From the NCBI GenBank assembly GCA_946182825.1, contig CAMGZH010000002.1, forward strand, positions 51,343-115,342: DNA of 64,000 bases. The letters run 5' to 3'. Under the pieces are notes generated by a model. The model saw nothing but the letters and a program-made list of their open reading frames with translations, had not been told where the DNA came from and did not search any database. A program made the translations under genes and the position numbers. Shown here piece by piece: positions 27,083 to 35,696 of this stretch; the stretch's first letter is position 1; each line of letters starts with the position of its first letter. This DNA comes from an uncultured Lachnospiraceae bacterium (GTDB taxonomy: Bacteria; Bacillota; Clostridia; Lachnospirales; Lachnospiraceae).

Positions 27083-28684
27083 ATGGACGCAATGAGCAAC
27101 GGCTATATCCAGATTGAAGTAAAAAATGGAACGGCTATTTGTCATTTTCATGCCCCAAGGGGTGACGGAAAACCAATGTATTTTTCGGACGCTTTGGAGT
27201 TTTTGAATTCACATGGCATAAAGCTGTTTAACGAGAATCAGTTTCGTGAGCATTTGGCATTAACAGAGGACAGCAGTCTGAATCTGGGTGCATATGATGG
27301 TTATGATTTTACAGAGACGATGTTGATCAAGGTTTCTCTTGATCGAATGAAGGCCACCTGTCGTTTTCTTCCTCCTTCTTTGGGCGGAAACCAGATGAAT
27401 GTCAAGGACATCATTGCTGATTTGAATAAGCATAATATTGTATACGGAATCTCTCAGGATGAGATCATGAAGTTCGTTGAGGAACGTCAGTACAACATGG
27501 AGTATATCTTTGCGGAAGGAACGCCTCCACAGATCGGTCACGATGCAAGAATTCAGTATTACTTCAATACGAATCCTTCCCTGCGTCCAAAGCATTATGA
27601 GGATGGATCCGTTGATTATCGTGAGTTGAATACGATTTGCCATGTAGAGCAGGGGGAGCTTTTGGCAAAGTTGATTCCGGAAGATGCAGGAGCTCCGGGT
27701 AAGGATATCAGTGGACGGGATATTCCGACACGATCCGTAAAAGGCTGTGAGCTGAAATACGGTCAGAACATTACCACCAACGGTGACGGAACGGAACTTT
27801 ATTCCGCTGTTACCGGTCACGTGGCTCTAGTGGATGGACAGGTTTTTGTATCGGATGTATTTGAGGTTCCGGCGGATGTAGACAATTCTGTCGGTAATAT
27901 CAATTACAGCGGAAATGTTCACATCAAAGGTTCTGTTCGGAGTGGCTTTACCGTAGAAGCAAAGGGCGATGTCATTGTAGAAGGCGTTGTAGAGGATGCG
28001 CTAATCATTGCAGAAGGCCAGATCATTGTAAAACGAGGAATTCATGGTAAGAACAAGGGTGTTTTACAGGCCAAGGGCAATATCATCATTCCTTTTATTG
28101 AGAATGCGAGAGTATTCTCGGGTGGCTACATTGAGACCGGATCGATCATCTATAGTGAAGTCAATGCGGCAAATGATGTTATGGTCATCGATCGAAAAGG
28201 CTTTATTGCAGGAGGTGTAATCCGGGCCGGCGGTAAGGTTGAATCTATGATCATCGGATCGGAGATGGGTGCAGCGACCAAGATCGAAGTTGGAATTGCA
28301 CCGGAGAAGAAAGAACGATATAATCAATTGAATCGTCTTGTAGTGTCAGACACACAAAAGATTGATCGTTTAACACCGATCGTAGACCGGTATAACCGGC
28401 ATATCAGTGCCGGACAGGAGTTGGATGCCAAACATTCCGAGTATCTGCATCAGGTTCTTGCAGACCTGACACAGGCAAAGGAAGAACTGCAGGCGTATCG
28501 TGCGGAATTCAACAGTTTGCATCAGGAACTTTTGAACAGTAAACATGCCAAGGTGATTATTCGAAGGGATGTTTTCCCCGGGGTTACAATTACTATTTCA
28601 GATCTGTCACTTACAACGAAAACAAAACGTTCTTATTGTCAGTATGAGAAGAAAAATGGTGAGATCGTAGCATCGAACCTGTAA
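27083..28684 (+). CDS. FapA/DUF342 beta-helix polymerising protein
   Basis: The product has an N-terminal DUF342 domain and a central FapA-type right-handed beta-helix with repeats such as GNINYSGNVHIKGSVRSGF and EAKGDVIVEGVVEDAL, then a C-terminal coiled coil (about 410-480). Homologues follow fliA in many Clostridia; their role is unclear. I start at ATG 27083, 5 bases after GGGGG (27073-27077), which gives 533 residues. Upstream in-frame TTG and ATG codons overlap the fliA end and lack a ribosome site. Confidence 0.85.
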   Translation: MDAMSNGYIQIEVKNGTAICHFHAPRGDGKPMYFSDALEFLNSHGIKLFNENQFREHLALTEDSSLNLGAYDGYDFTETMLIKVSLDRMKATCRFLPPSLGGNQMNVKDIIADLNKHNIVYGISQDEIMKFVEERQYNMEYIFAEGTPPQIGHDARIQYYFNTNPSLRPKHYEDGSVDYRELNTICHVEQGELLAKLIPEDAGAPGKDISGRDIPTRSVKGCELKYGQNITTNGDGTELYSAVTGHVALVDGQVFVSDVFEVPADVDNSVGNINYSGNVHIKGSVRSGFTVEAKGDVIVEGVVEDALIIAEGQIIVKRGIHGKNKGVLQAKGNIIIPFIENARVFSGGYIETGSIIYSEVNAANDVMVIDRKGFIAGGVIRAGGKVESMIIGSEMGAATKIEVGIAPEKKERYNQLNRLVVSDTQKIDRLTPIVDRYNRHISAGQELDAKHSEYLHQVLADLTQAKEELQAYRAEFNSLHQELLNSKHAKVIIRRDVFPGVTITISDLSLTTKTKRSYCQYEKKNGEIVASNL

Positions 28685-28694
28685 GGAGGCAGAT

Positions 28695-29018
28695 ATGTCG
28701 ATACGACCGGTTGACTTTAATGGAATGATTCAAAATACACAGGGTGTTACTAACCAGAAGGTGGCGGAAGACCATAAGCCAATCGTAAACCAGGAGAATC
28801 TAGCCGTTCATCTTCAGCATGAAGCAGAGGAAAAGGCACATCAGGTTAGTAAAAAGCAGGAGACAGCGAAAGATTCTAAGCTTGATCCGAATGGAAAGGG
28901 AAGTTCTTTTCAAGAGGATCAGAAAAAGCATCGAGAGAAAAAGGAACAAACAGAGACTGAGGAAGATGGAAAGGTGTTTCGAAAAGGAGATCTTCCTTCG
29001 TTTGATATCAAAATCTGA
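28695..29018 (+). CDS. Hypothetical hydrophilic protein of the fla/che operon
   Basis: I do not recognise it. The 107-residue product is very rich in Lys, Glu, Gln and Asp, has no hydrophobic segment and is probably disordered. It starts MSIRPVDFNGMIQNTQ after AAGGAGG, 10 bp downstream of the FapA gene and 17 bp before the next gene, so it belongs to the same transcript. Confidence 0.75.
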   Translation: MSIRPVDFNGMIQNTQGVTNQKVAEDHKPIVNQENLAVHLQHEAEEKAHQVSKKQETAKDSKLDPNGKGSSFQEDQKKHREKKEQTETEEDGKVFRKGDLPSFDIKI

Positions 29019-29035
29019 GAAAGCGTGGTATTAAA

Positions 29036-29965
29036 ATGAGTGGATTATTAGCAGTCGGACTCTTAGTAATTGGCGCTTTGTTCTTTGTAGGCAGCTTCTT
29101 CTTACAGGAGAAGCTGTCTTCGTCTGATATGGACGAAATCAAAGGACTTGGCGAAAAAGAAATGAAAGCGATCCTTGAGGCAAACATGGATCAGGCCAAT
29201 CAAAGGCTTGAAACAATGCTGACAGAGAAACTGGACGAGAAGATGAATGAGTTGGAGGTTCGTTCTGATAAGGAAGTAAATGACAAGATCCTTTCCATCG
29301 GAGAATTTTCTGATACGGTATTTGATTCTATGAAGAAGACCCATGAGGAGATCATGTTTCTTTATCAGATGCTCAATGATAAGCAAGAAAAGCTGACGGA
29401 GATGACAACTTCCATCGGAAATGCCCAGTCTCATATCAGAGCAATCCTTTCTTCCCTTCCGGAAAGCGATCCGGCTGTTCAGGTTGCAAAATCAAGGCAG
29501 ACGGCACAGACAGTGCAGGCAGTACCGACAGCGCCGAGCCCGGTTCCTGCGGCCGTACAGCATGCAGCTGCAGTCACACAGGAGGTTGCTCCTGTGTCCA
29601 CTCCGGTTCAGGCAGCATCGGAGCCTTCTGTTATAATGGAAGCTGCACCGGTAGCAGCACCGGAACCGATGATCTCTCCAAGGAAGGAAGAGGCGCAGCT
29701 TGAGGCAGAACTTGATGCGATGCTTCAAAAGGAGCAGGTTACGAAAGCAGCTCCGAATCAGGAGCAGGCAGTGGAAGCATTAAAGCAGCATATTACCAGC
29801 ACCAGCGGAAGAACAGCAGGGGATTCCAAAGCTTTACGTGCTCAGATCCTTACGATGCATCATCAGGGTTATTCCCAGATCGAGATCGCGAAGAAGACAG
29901 GACGCGGACTTGGTGAGATTCAGCTGATCCTTGAACTGTTTGATGAGGGGGAGGAAACCGCATGA
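29036..29965 (+). CDS. DUF6115-type membrane-anchored coiled-coil protein (SwrB-like position)
   Basis: The 309-residue product has one N-terminal transmembrane helix (about 3-24), a long coiled coil (about 30-140), an Ala/Pro/Gln-rich linker and a C-terminal helix-turn-helix-like segment (MHHQGYSQIEIAKKTGRGLG). Its place, after fliA and before rpsB, and its membrane-plus-coil layout recall Bacillus SwrB (YlxL), an activator of flagellar export assembly, but homology is not shown. The DUF6115 assignment is from memory of the C-terminal pattern. Confidence 0.7.
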   Translation: MSGLLAVGLLVIGALFFVGSFFLQEKLSSSDMDEIKGLGEKEMKAILEANMDQANQRLETMLTEKLDEKMNELEVRSDKEVNDKILSIGEFSDTVFDSMKKTHEEIMFLYQMLNDKQEKLTEMTTSIGNAQSHIRAILSSLPESDPAVQVAKSRQTAQTVQAVPTAPSPVPAAVQHAAAVTQEVAPVSTPVQAASEPSVIMEAAPVAAPEPMISPRKEEAQLEAELDAMLQKEQVTKAAPNQEQAVEALKQHITSTSGRTAGDSKALRAQILTMHHQGYSQIEIAKKTGRGLGEIQLILELFDEGEETA

Positions 29966-30612
29966 AACGAAAGTATTACATGAGAGGATTAGGAGTAGGA
30001 ATTCTTGCCACCAGCATGATCTTTCTAATTGCCCTGACGATCTCCGGTTATCCTATGAGTGATGATGATATCCGCAGAAAAGCAGCTGCCCTTGGTATGG
30101 TAGATGCATCCGGGGATGCTACCGGTGTAGAAGACTCCAAGACCTTAGTTCAGGCGAAAAAGGAACAGGAGGATACGGATACAAAGGATACAAATAAGAC
30201 CGAAATAGACAAAAAATCCGATTCCAAAGCAACATCCCAAAAGGATGAGGATAAAGCAAAAGATAAAAACGATACGTCAAAAGACGATAAGAAAAAGGGA
30301 ACAAAAACAACCGAGAAAAAGGGAAATACAACGGTGATCAATAGAACAGGCGACAAGGTAGACAAGCAGGATACCGCGCCCACCTCAACAAAAAATGACA
30401 ACGGAACTGTTACCTTTAAGATCCGGAGTGGTGAAGATTCCGCAACGGTAGGAGCTAATCTATACAAAGCCGGACTTGTGGATTCCGGATTTGACTTTAA
30501 TACCTATCTTGAGCAGAACGGATATGATACATCCATTCATCCGGGAACCTATACCATTTCCAGCGGAAGCACATATCAGCAGATCGCAGGAATTATTACA
30601 AGAAGCAGATAA
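29962..30612 (+). CDS. Membrane-anchored protein with MltG-like LysM subdomain
   Basis: The 216-residue product has an N-terminal transmembrane helix (about 9-30), a long Lys/Asp/Thr-rich linker (about 50-145) and a C-terminal domain FKIRSGEDSATVGANLYKAG then SIHPGTYTISSGSTYQQI. This resembles the LysM-like first subdomain of MltG/YceG endolytic transglycosylases, but the catalytic domain is absent. It starts inside the previous stop (ATGA) and ends the fla/che transcript. Confidence 0.75.
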   Translation: MKRKYYMRGLGVGILATSMIFLIALTISGYPMSDDDIRRKAAALGMVDASGDATGVEDSKTLVQAKKEQEDTDTKDTNKTEIDKKSDSKATSQKDEDKAKDKNDTSKDDKKKGTKTTEKKGNTTVINRTGDKVDKQDTAPTSTKNDNGTVTFKIRSGEDSATVGANLYKAGLVDSGFDFNTYLEQNGYDTSIHPGTYTISSGSTYQQIAGIITRSR

Positions 30613-30637
30613 TCTGTGCTTGCATGGATTATCTGCT
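30604..30637 (+). repeat. 11-bp inverted repeat overlapping the rpsB promoter
   Basis: AGCAGATAATC (30604-30614) and GATTATCTGCT (30627-30637) are exact reverse complements. The left arm contains the stop codon of the last fla/che gene and the right arm lies in the spacer of the rpsB promoter. There is no T tract. Confidence 0.85.
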
Positions 30638-30648
30638 TGTGATATAAT
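30620..30648 (+). promoter_or_regulatory. Sigma-A promoter for rpsB-tsf
   Basis: TTGCAT (30620-30625), 17 bp, TATAAT (30643-30648). The -10 is perfect, the spacing optimal. It marks the start of the housekeeping block. Confidence 0.8.
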
Positions 30649-30680
30649 ACCAAAGGCTCAAAATCAAACACACAGAAGGA

Positions 30681-30714
30681 CCTGATCAGTGGTGCCAGAG
30701 TTGGTTCTGTCAGG
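30681..30714 (+). promoter_or_regulatory. Possible folded rpsB leader
   Basis: CCTGA (30681-30685) pairs with TCAGG (30710-30714), and CAGA (30696-30699) with TCTG (30706-30709), giving a bulged hairpin about 45 bases before the rpsB start. It might serve autoregulation by S2, as rpsB leaders do elsewhere, but no known leader motif was recognised. Confidence 0.3.
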
Positions 30715-30758
30715 GAGGAATTCTGTGGAAGAAAATCAAAACCAAATGGAGGTAAATT

Positions 30759-31469
30759 ATGAGCGTTATTTCAATGAAGCAGTTACTTGAGGCAGGTGTA
30801 CATTTTGGTCATCAGACCAGAAGATGGAATCCTAAGATGGCTCCTTATATCTACACAGAGCGTAACGGAATCCACATCATCGATCTTCAGAAGACAGTAG
30901 GCATGGTAGATGATGCTTACAATGCAATCTTCGATATCGTATCTCAGGGAGGAACTGTTCTTTTTGTTGGTACTAAGAAGCAGGCTCAGGAGACAGTTGC
31001 AGCTGAGGCTGAGCGTTGTGGTATGTACTTCGTAAACGAGAGATGGTTAGGTGGAATGCTTACCAACTTCCGTACAATCCAGAGCAGAATCGCTCGTCTC
31101 AAGAAGATTGAGAAGATGGAAGAGGATGGAACATTCGATGTTCTTCCTAAGAAGGAAGTTGCAGCTCTTAAGAAGGAGCAGGATAAGCTTCAGCGTAACC
31201 TTGGTGGTATCAAAGAGATGGATCGCATCCCAGATGCTATCTTCGTAGTTGATCCTAAGAAGGAGCGTCTCTGCATCCAGGAGGCACAGTCTTTAGGTCT
31301 TACAATTCTTGGTATCGCTGATACAAACTGTGATCCGGATGAGCTTGATTACATCATTCCAGGTAACGATGATGCAATCCGTGCCGTTAAGCTGATCGTT
31401 TCTAAGATGGCTGATGCAGTTGTTGAGGCTAAGCAGGGAACAGAGAACACAGCTAAGGCTGAGGACTAA
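30759..31469 (+). CDS. rpsB: Ribosomal protein S2
   Basis: S2 binds late to the small ribosomal subunit head. The 236-residue product begins [20 protein letters not shown] and has [17 protein letters not shown] and [13 protein letters not shown], all diagnostic. GGAGG precedes ATG 30759. It forms the standard rpsB-tsf pair and has its own promoter. Confidence 0.98.
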   Translation: MSVISMKQLLEAGVHFGHQTRRWNPKMAPYIYTERNGIHIIDLQKTVGMVDDAYNAIFDIVSQGGTVLFVGTKKQAQETVAAEAERCGMYFVNERWLGGMLTNFRTIQSRIARLKKIEKMEEDGTFDVLPKKEVAALKKEQDKLQRNLGGIKEMDRIPDAIFVVDPKKERLCIQEAQSLGLTILGIADTNCDPDELDYIIPGNDDAIRAVKLIVSKMADAVVEAKQGTENTAKAED

Positions 31470-31516
31470 TTTTTCGTTTATAACATACAGACATTTGACT
31501 ATAAAAGGAGAATAAC

Positions 31517-32446
31517 ATGGCTATTACAGCAGCAATGGTAAAGGAGCTTCGTGAGCTCACTGGCGCTGGTATGATGGATTGTAAGAAGGCTCTTAATGAG
31601 ACTGACGGTAACATGGAGGAGGCAGCTGAGTTCCTTCGTAAGAATGGTCAGGCTAAGGCTGAGAAGAAGTCTGGACGTATCGCAGCAGAGGGTCTTGTAG
31701 CAGTAGCAGCTGATGATAAGACAGCAGCAATCGTTGAGGTTAACTCTGAGACAGATTTCGTTGCTAACAACGATACATTCAAGGATTATGTTAATGCAGT
31801 AGCTAAGCAGGCATTAACAACTTCTGCAACTGACATGGATGCTTTCATGGCAGATCAGTGGAACGAGGATGCTTCTAAGACTGTTAAGGATGCATTAACA
31901 GACAAGATCGCTGTCATTGGTGAGAACCTTTCTATCCGTCGTTTCCAGAAGGTAACAGCAGAGAACGGTTTCGTTACATCTTATATTCACGGTGGCGGAC
32001 GTATCGGTGTTGTTATCAATGCTGAGACAGATAGCGATGCTGACGCTGTTAAGGAAGCTATGAAGAATGTTGCAATGCAGATCGCTGCATTATCTCCAAA
32101 GTACATCTCTGATGCAGATGTTGATCAGGAGTTCATTGCACATGAGACTGAGATCATCAAGGCTCAGATCGAGAACGATCCTAAGGAGGCTGCTAAGCCG
32201 GATAAGGTTAAGGCTGGTATGATCCAGGGTCGTATCAAGAAGGAGCTTAAGGAAGTTTGTCTTCTTGATCAGCCATACGTTAAGGCTACCGATGGTAAGC
32301 AGAGCGTTGCTAAGTACTTAGAGCAGGTTGCTAAGGAGAACAATACAACTCTTACAATCAAGGAGTTCATCCGTTTCGAGACAGGTGAGGGAATTGAGAA
32401 GAAGAGTGAAAATTTCGCTGAGGAAGTAGCTGCACAGCTTAAGTAA
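31517..32446 (+). CDS. tsf: Elongation factor Ts
   Basis: EF-Ts exchanges GDP for GTP on EF-Tu. The 309-residue product has the N-terminal UBA-like domain VKELRELTGAGMMDCKKAL and the core motif VEVNSETDFVANND. It is followed by a terminator. Codon use here and in rpsB is strongly biased, as expected for abundant proteins. Confidence 0.98.
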   Translation: MAITAAMVKELRELTGAGMMDCKKALNETDGNMEEAAEFLRKNGQAKAEKKSGRIAAEGLVAVAADDKTAAIVEVNSETDFVANNDTFKDYVNAVAKQALTTSATDMDAFMADQWNEDASKTVKDALTDKIAVIGENLSIRRFQKVTAENGFVTSYIHGGGRIGVVINAETDSDADAVKEAMKNVAMQIAALSPKYISDADVDQEFIAHETEIIKAQIENDPKEAAKPDKVKAGMIQGRIKKELKEVCLLDQPYVKATDGKQSVAKYLEQVAKENNTTLTIKEFIRFETGEGIEKKSENFAEEVAAQLK

Positions 32447-32469
32447 TATAATTATTATGATTTTTTCGG

Positions 32470-32504
32470 AAAGGCACTATAGTTCTCTATAGTGCCTTTC
32501 TTTC
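32470..32504 (+). terminator. Intrinsic terminator after tsf
   Basis: AAAGGCACTATAG (32470-32482) pairs perfectly with CTATAGTGCCTTT (32487-32499), loop TTCT, followed by TCTTTC. The stem is strong, the T tract interrupted. The next gene starts only 25 bases further on. Confidence 0.8.
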
Positions 32505-32528
32505 GGATATGATGATGGGGGAGGACCT

Positions 32529-33461
32529 ATGGACGATAAGGCGAAGGAAACTTTACAGGCCCGACGTGAAAAAGTCAGCCGGGTACATCGTATGAAGTCC
32601 ATGATCGTATTTACCTTGATTCTCTGGGTTATTGTTTCTCTTTTGCTTATGATCTTTTTATCCGTAAAGGTCGTAATGCTCTCACAGGATGTCGATAATC
32701 TGAAAAAGGTAATATTAAGTTCTTCCGGTAGTAAGACTTCAAAAAAAGCCAATGGAAACAACACGATCCAGGCGGATCAGGAACTGTTGATGCAGAATTC
32801 TGCAGAAGACAATTTGGCAGATGCAAATGACACACTCAAGGTTTATCTGACCTTTGATGATGGACCGAGTGATAATACGGACCGGATTTTGGACATATTA
32901 GATGATTACAATGTTAAAGCAACTTTTTTTGTGAATGGACGTACGGATGATCATTCCAAGAAAATGTATAAGAGAATCGTAAAGGAAGGACATACCCTTG
33001 GTATGCATTCCTATTCTCATAAGTATAGTGAGGTTTACGCCTCACTTGCTTCATTTAAAAAAGATTTTGAAAAGATTCAAAACCTGCTATACGACGTAAC
33101 AGGAGTTGTCAGTACTTATTACCGCTTTCCAGGGGGAAGCAGTAACAGAGTCAGCAATTCCGATATGTCTGAATTCATTAAATATTTAAACCAGCAGGAC
33201 ATTACGTATTTTGACTGGAATGTTATGTGCGGGGATGCTACGACCTCCGGATATACAAAGGATGATCTTGTTGAAAACGTAATGAAAGATGTGGTAAAAT
33301 ATAAAACGTCGGTGGTCCTTATGCATGATGCGGCCGATAAGGACAAAACCGTTGAGGCTTTGCCTAAGTTGATTGAAAAGTTACAGCAGAAGGGTGCTTT
33401 GCTTTTACCGATCAGTGAAGATACAACTTTGATACAGCATGTAAGTTTGTCTTCAAAATAA
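32529..33461 (+). CDS. Membrane-anchored polysaccharide deacetylase (NodB family)
   Basis: The 310-residue product has an N-terminal cytoplasmic tail, one transmembrane helix (about 24-46) and an extracellular NodB domain. Metal and catalytic residues are visible: Asp110/Asp111 (LTFDDGPSDNT), His160 and His164 (MHSYSHKYSE), the RFPGGSS motif and a C-terminal VVLMHDAAD. It probably deacetylates peptidoglycan or another cell-wall glycan. GGGGGAGG precedes ATG 32529. The substrate cannot be told. Confidence 0.93.
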   Translation: MDDKAKETLQARREKVSRVHRMKSMIVFTLILWVIVSLLLMIFLSVKVVMLSQDVDNLKKVILSSSGSKTSKKANGNNTIQADQELLMQNSAEDNLADANDTLKVYLTFDDGPSDNTDRILDILDDYNVKATFFVNGRTDDHSKKMYKRIVKEGHTLGMHSYSHKYSEVYASLASFKKDFEKIQNLLYDVTGVVSTYYRFPGGSSNRVSNSDMSEFIKYLNQQDITYFDWNVMCGDATTSGYTKDDLVENVMKDVVKYKTSVVLMHDAADKDKTVEALPKLIEKLQQKGALLLPISEDTTLIQHVSLSSK

Positions 33462-33477
33462 AATATGGAGGTTTATG

Positions 33478-34347
33478 ATGGGTTTTTTTAAGGATTTCAA
33501 GGATGACTTCTCAGATGCGCTTGATGAGATGATTCCTGCTGGAAGTGGTAATGATTCGGATGTTACGGGGGCAGACGGCAATACTATGTCTGTTCTTGAT
33601 GATGATGTTGATGTGGACAAGGAGCTTTCTAAGCTCGATGGTCTTTTTGAGCAGGCAGTACAGAAGGCGGATGAGCCGAAGAAGCTTGTGATCGACAGTG
33701 AGCAGGAGATTCCTGCCCCGCAGCCGGTAGAGCTGCCGAAGAAGGTGGAGTCTGATCCAGTTGTTTCTACACCTGAGCCTGTCGCTCAGCCTTTAAACTT
33801 AAACTCAGATTTCACATTTAACACAAACGCTAAGGAGAGTAATAGAGCTATGTCTGATCTTAATACAGTACCAATGAACAACGTTGCTTCCGCACCGGCT
33901 TCTGATGAGGAGGCTGTGATTACTGCCGGAATGACAATTACCGGTGATCTTGATTCAACAGGAGCCATCAATGTAGAGGGAACGATTAATGGTAATGTAC
34001 GTTGTAACGGTAAGCTTACCGTTACAGGTACTGTGAACGGTAACTCTACTTCTGCAGAGTTCTTTGCTGATCAGGCTAAGATTCAGGGTGAGGTTGCTAC
34101 CAGCGGAACGGTTAAGATCGGTGTAGGTTCTGTTGTAGTTGGTAACATTGCTGCTTCATCTGCTGTTATTGCAGGTGCTGTTAAGGGTGATATCGATGTA
34201 CAGGGACCTGTTGTGGTTGACACTTCTGCTGTTGTAATGGGTAACATCAAGTCTCGTAGCGTTCAGATCAACAATGGTGCTGTAATCGAGGGATTCTGCT
34301 CTCAGGCATATGCTGATGTTGATGTATCTGCAGTATTTGGTTCATAA
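33478..34347 (+). CDS. Bactofilin-family polymer-forming protein
   Basis: The product has an acidic, Pro-containing N-terminal region (about 1-140) and a C-terminal bactofilin beta-helix (about 145-285) with repeats GDLDSTGAINVEGTINGNV and VKGDIDVQGPVVVDTSAV. Bactofilins form membrane-associated filaments. I use ATG 33478, 6 bases after GGAGG (33467-33471); ATG 33475 is too close. It is 14 bp after the deacetylase, suggesting a joint envelope role. Confidence 0.88.
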   Translation: MGFFKDFKDDFSDALDEMIPAGSGNDSDVTGADGNTMSVLDDDVDVDKELSKLDGLFEQAVQKADEPKKLVIDSEQEIPAPQPVELPKKVESDPVVSTPEPVAQPLNLNSDFTFNTNAKESNRAMSDLNTVPMNNVASAPASDEEAVITAGMTITGDLDSTGAINVEGTINGNVRCNGKLTVTGTVNGNSTSAEFFADQAKIQGEVATSGTVKIGVGSVVVGNIAASSAVIAGAVKGDIDVQGPVVVDTSAVVMGNIKSRSVQINNGAVIEGFCSQAYADVDVSAVFGS

Positions 34348-34364
34348 ACCTGTTAGGAGATAAG

Positions 34365-35060
34365 ATGAGTCGCGTATTATTAAAATTAAGTGGTGAGGCA
34401 TTAGCCGGTGATAAGAAGACCGGATTTGACGAGGCTACCTGCATTCGCGTTGCGAAGCAGGTCAAGAAGCTTGTGGATGACGGTGTTCAGGTAGGAATCG
34501 TTATTGGTGGTGGTAATTTCTGGAGAGGTCGTAGCAGCGAGAATATGGATCGCAGTAAGGCCGATCAGATTGGTATGCTTGCAACCGTTATGAATTGTAT
34601 CTATGTTTCTGAGGTCTTCCGTAGTCAGGGAATGATGACAAACATTCTTACACCATTTGAAGTAGGAAGCTTTACCAAGTTATACTCGAAGGATCGTGCA
34701 AATAAGTATTTCGCGAAGAATATGGTTGTATTTTTCGCCGGTGGAACAGGACATCCGTATTTTTCTACGGATACAGCGACTGTTCTTCGTGCTGTTGAAA
34801 TTGAGTCAGATATGATTCTTTTGGCAAAGGCTGTTGATGGAATCTACAACGATGATCCAAAGAAGAATCCGAATGCGAAACGTTATGATGAGGTTTCTAT
34901 TCAGGAAGTGATCGACAAGCAGCTTGCTGCTATGGATTTAACAGCATCCATCATGTGCATGGAGAATAAGATGCCGATGCGTGTGTTTGCTTTAGATGAA
35001 GAAGATAGTATTGTTAAGGCAATGAGCGGTAGTTTCAACGGCACTACTGTTACAGTATAA
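34365..35060 (+). CDS. pyrH: Uridylate kinase PyrH
   Basis: PyrH phosphorylates UMP to UDP. The 231-residue product has the amino-acid-kinase fold motifs VLLKLSGEALAGD, IVIGGGNFWRG, FAGGTGHPYFSTDTA and DGIYNDDPKKNPNAKRYDE. It is part of the conserved pyrH-frr pair. Confidence 0.97.
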   Translation: MSRVLLKLSGEALAGDKKTGFDEATCIRVAKQVKKLVDDGVQVGIVIGGGNFWRGRSSENMDRSKADQIGMLATVMNCIYVSEVFRSQGMMTNILTPFEVGSFTKLYSKDRANKYFAKNMVVFFAGGTGHPYFSTDTATVLRAVEIESDMILLAKAVDGIYNDDPKKNPNAKRYDEVSIQEVIDKQLAAMDLTASIMCMENKMPMRVFALDEEDSIVKAMSGSFNGTTVTV

Positions 35061-35069
35061 GGAGATATT

Positions 35070-35624
35070 ATGGACGCAAGATTAGTTCCATTCGATGAGA
35101 AGATGACAAAGTCTTACGAGTCTTTGTTGAATGAATATGTTACCATTCGTGCAGGTCGTGCGAATCCACATATTTTAGATAAGCTGATGGTTGATTATTA
35201 CGGAGCACCGACTCCGATTCAGCAGATCGCCAACATCAGTGTTCCGGAAGCCAGAATGATTCAGATTCAGCCATGGGAAGGTTCTATGGTGAAGGAGATC
35301 GAGAAGGCAATTCTTATGTCCGATGTTGGTATCAACCCGACGAATGATGGTAAGACCATTCGCCTTGTATTCCCGGATCTGAATGAGGAGCGCCGTAAGG
35401 AGCTTGCGAAGGACATTAAGAAGATGGGTGAGAATGCGAAGGTTGCTGTTCGTAATATCCGTCGTGATGCCAATGACACACTGAAGAAGGTCGGTAAGGA
35501 AGAGGACCTTTCTGAAGATGAGATCAAGGGTCTTGAGGCAGATGTTCAGAAGATGACAGATGCATATATTGCTAAGATTGATGGTGCCATCGAGAATAAG
35601 ACAAAAGAGATCATGACAGTATAA
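35070..35624 (+). CDS. frr: Ribosome recycling factor
   Basis: RRF splits post-termination ribosomes with EF-G. The 184-residue product has the typical YYGAPTPIQQIANISVPEAR and the three-helix segment LNEERRKELAKDIKKMGE. It starts 9 bp after pyrH and is followed by a hairpin with six T. Confidence 0.97.
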   Translation: MDARLVPFDEKMTKSYESLLNEYVTIRAGRANPHILDKLMVDYYGAPTPIQQIANISVPEARMIQIQPWEGSMVKEIEKAILMSDVGINPTNDGKTIRLVFPDLNEERRKELAKDIKKMGENAKVAVRNIRRDANDTLKKVGKEEDLSEDEIKGLEADVQKMTDAYIAKIDGAIENKTKEIMTV

Positions 35625-35642
35625 CAGGTCATGTATGAGAGC

Positions 35643-35680
35643 GGGGACACGGTAGGATATATACAGTGTCCTCCTTTTTT
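35643..35680 (+). terminator. Terminator or attenuator between frr and uppS
   Basis: GGGGACAC (35643-35650) pairs with GTGTCCTC (35666-35673, one G-U pair), followed by C and six T. uppS begins 17 bases later, leaving little room for a separate promoter, so partial readthrough is likely. Confidence 0.75.
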
Positions 35681-35696
35681 GTGATAAGGAGAAACT

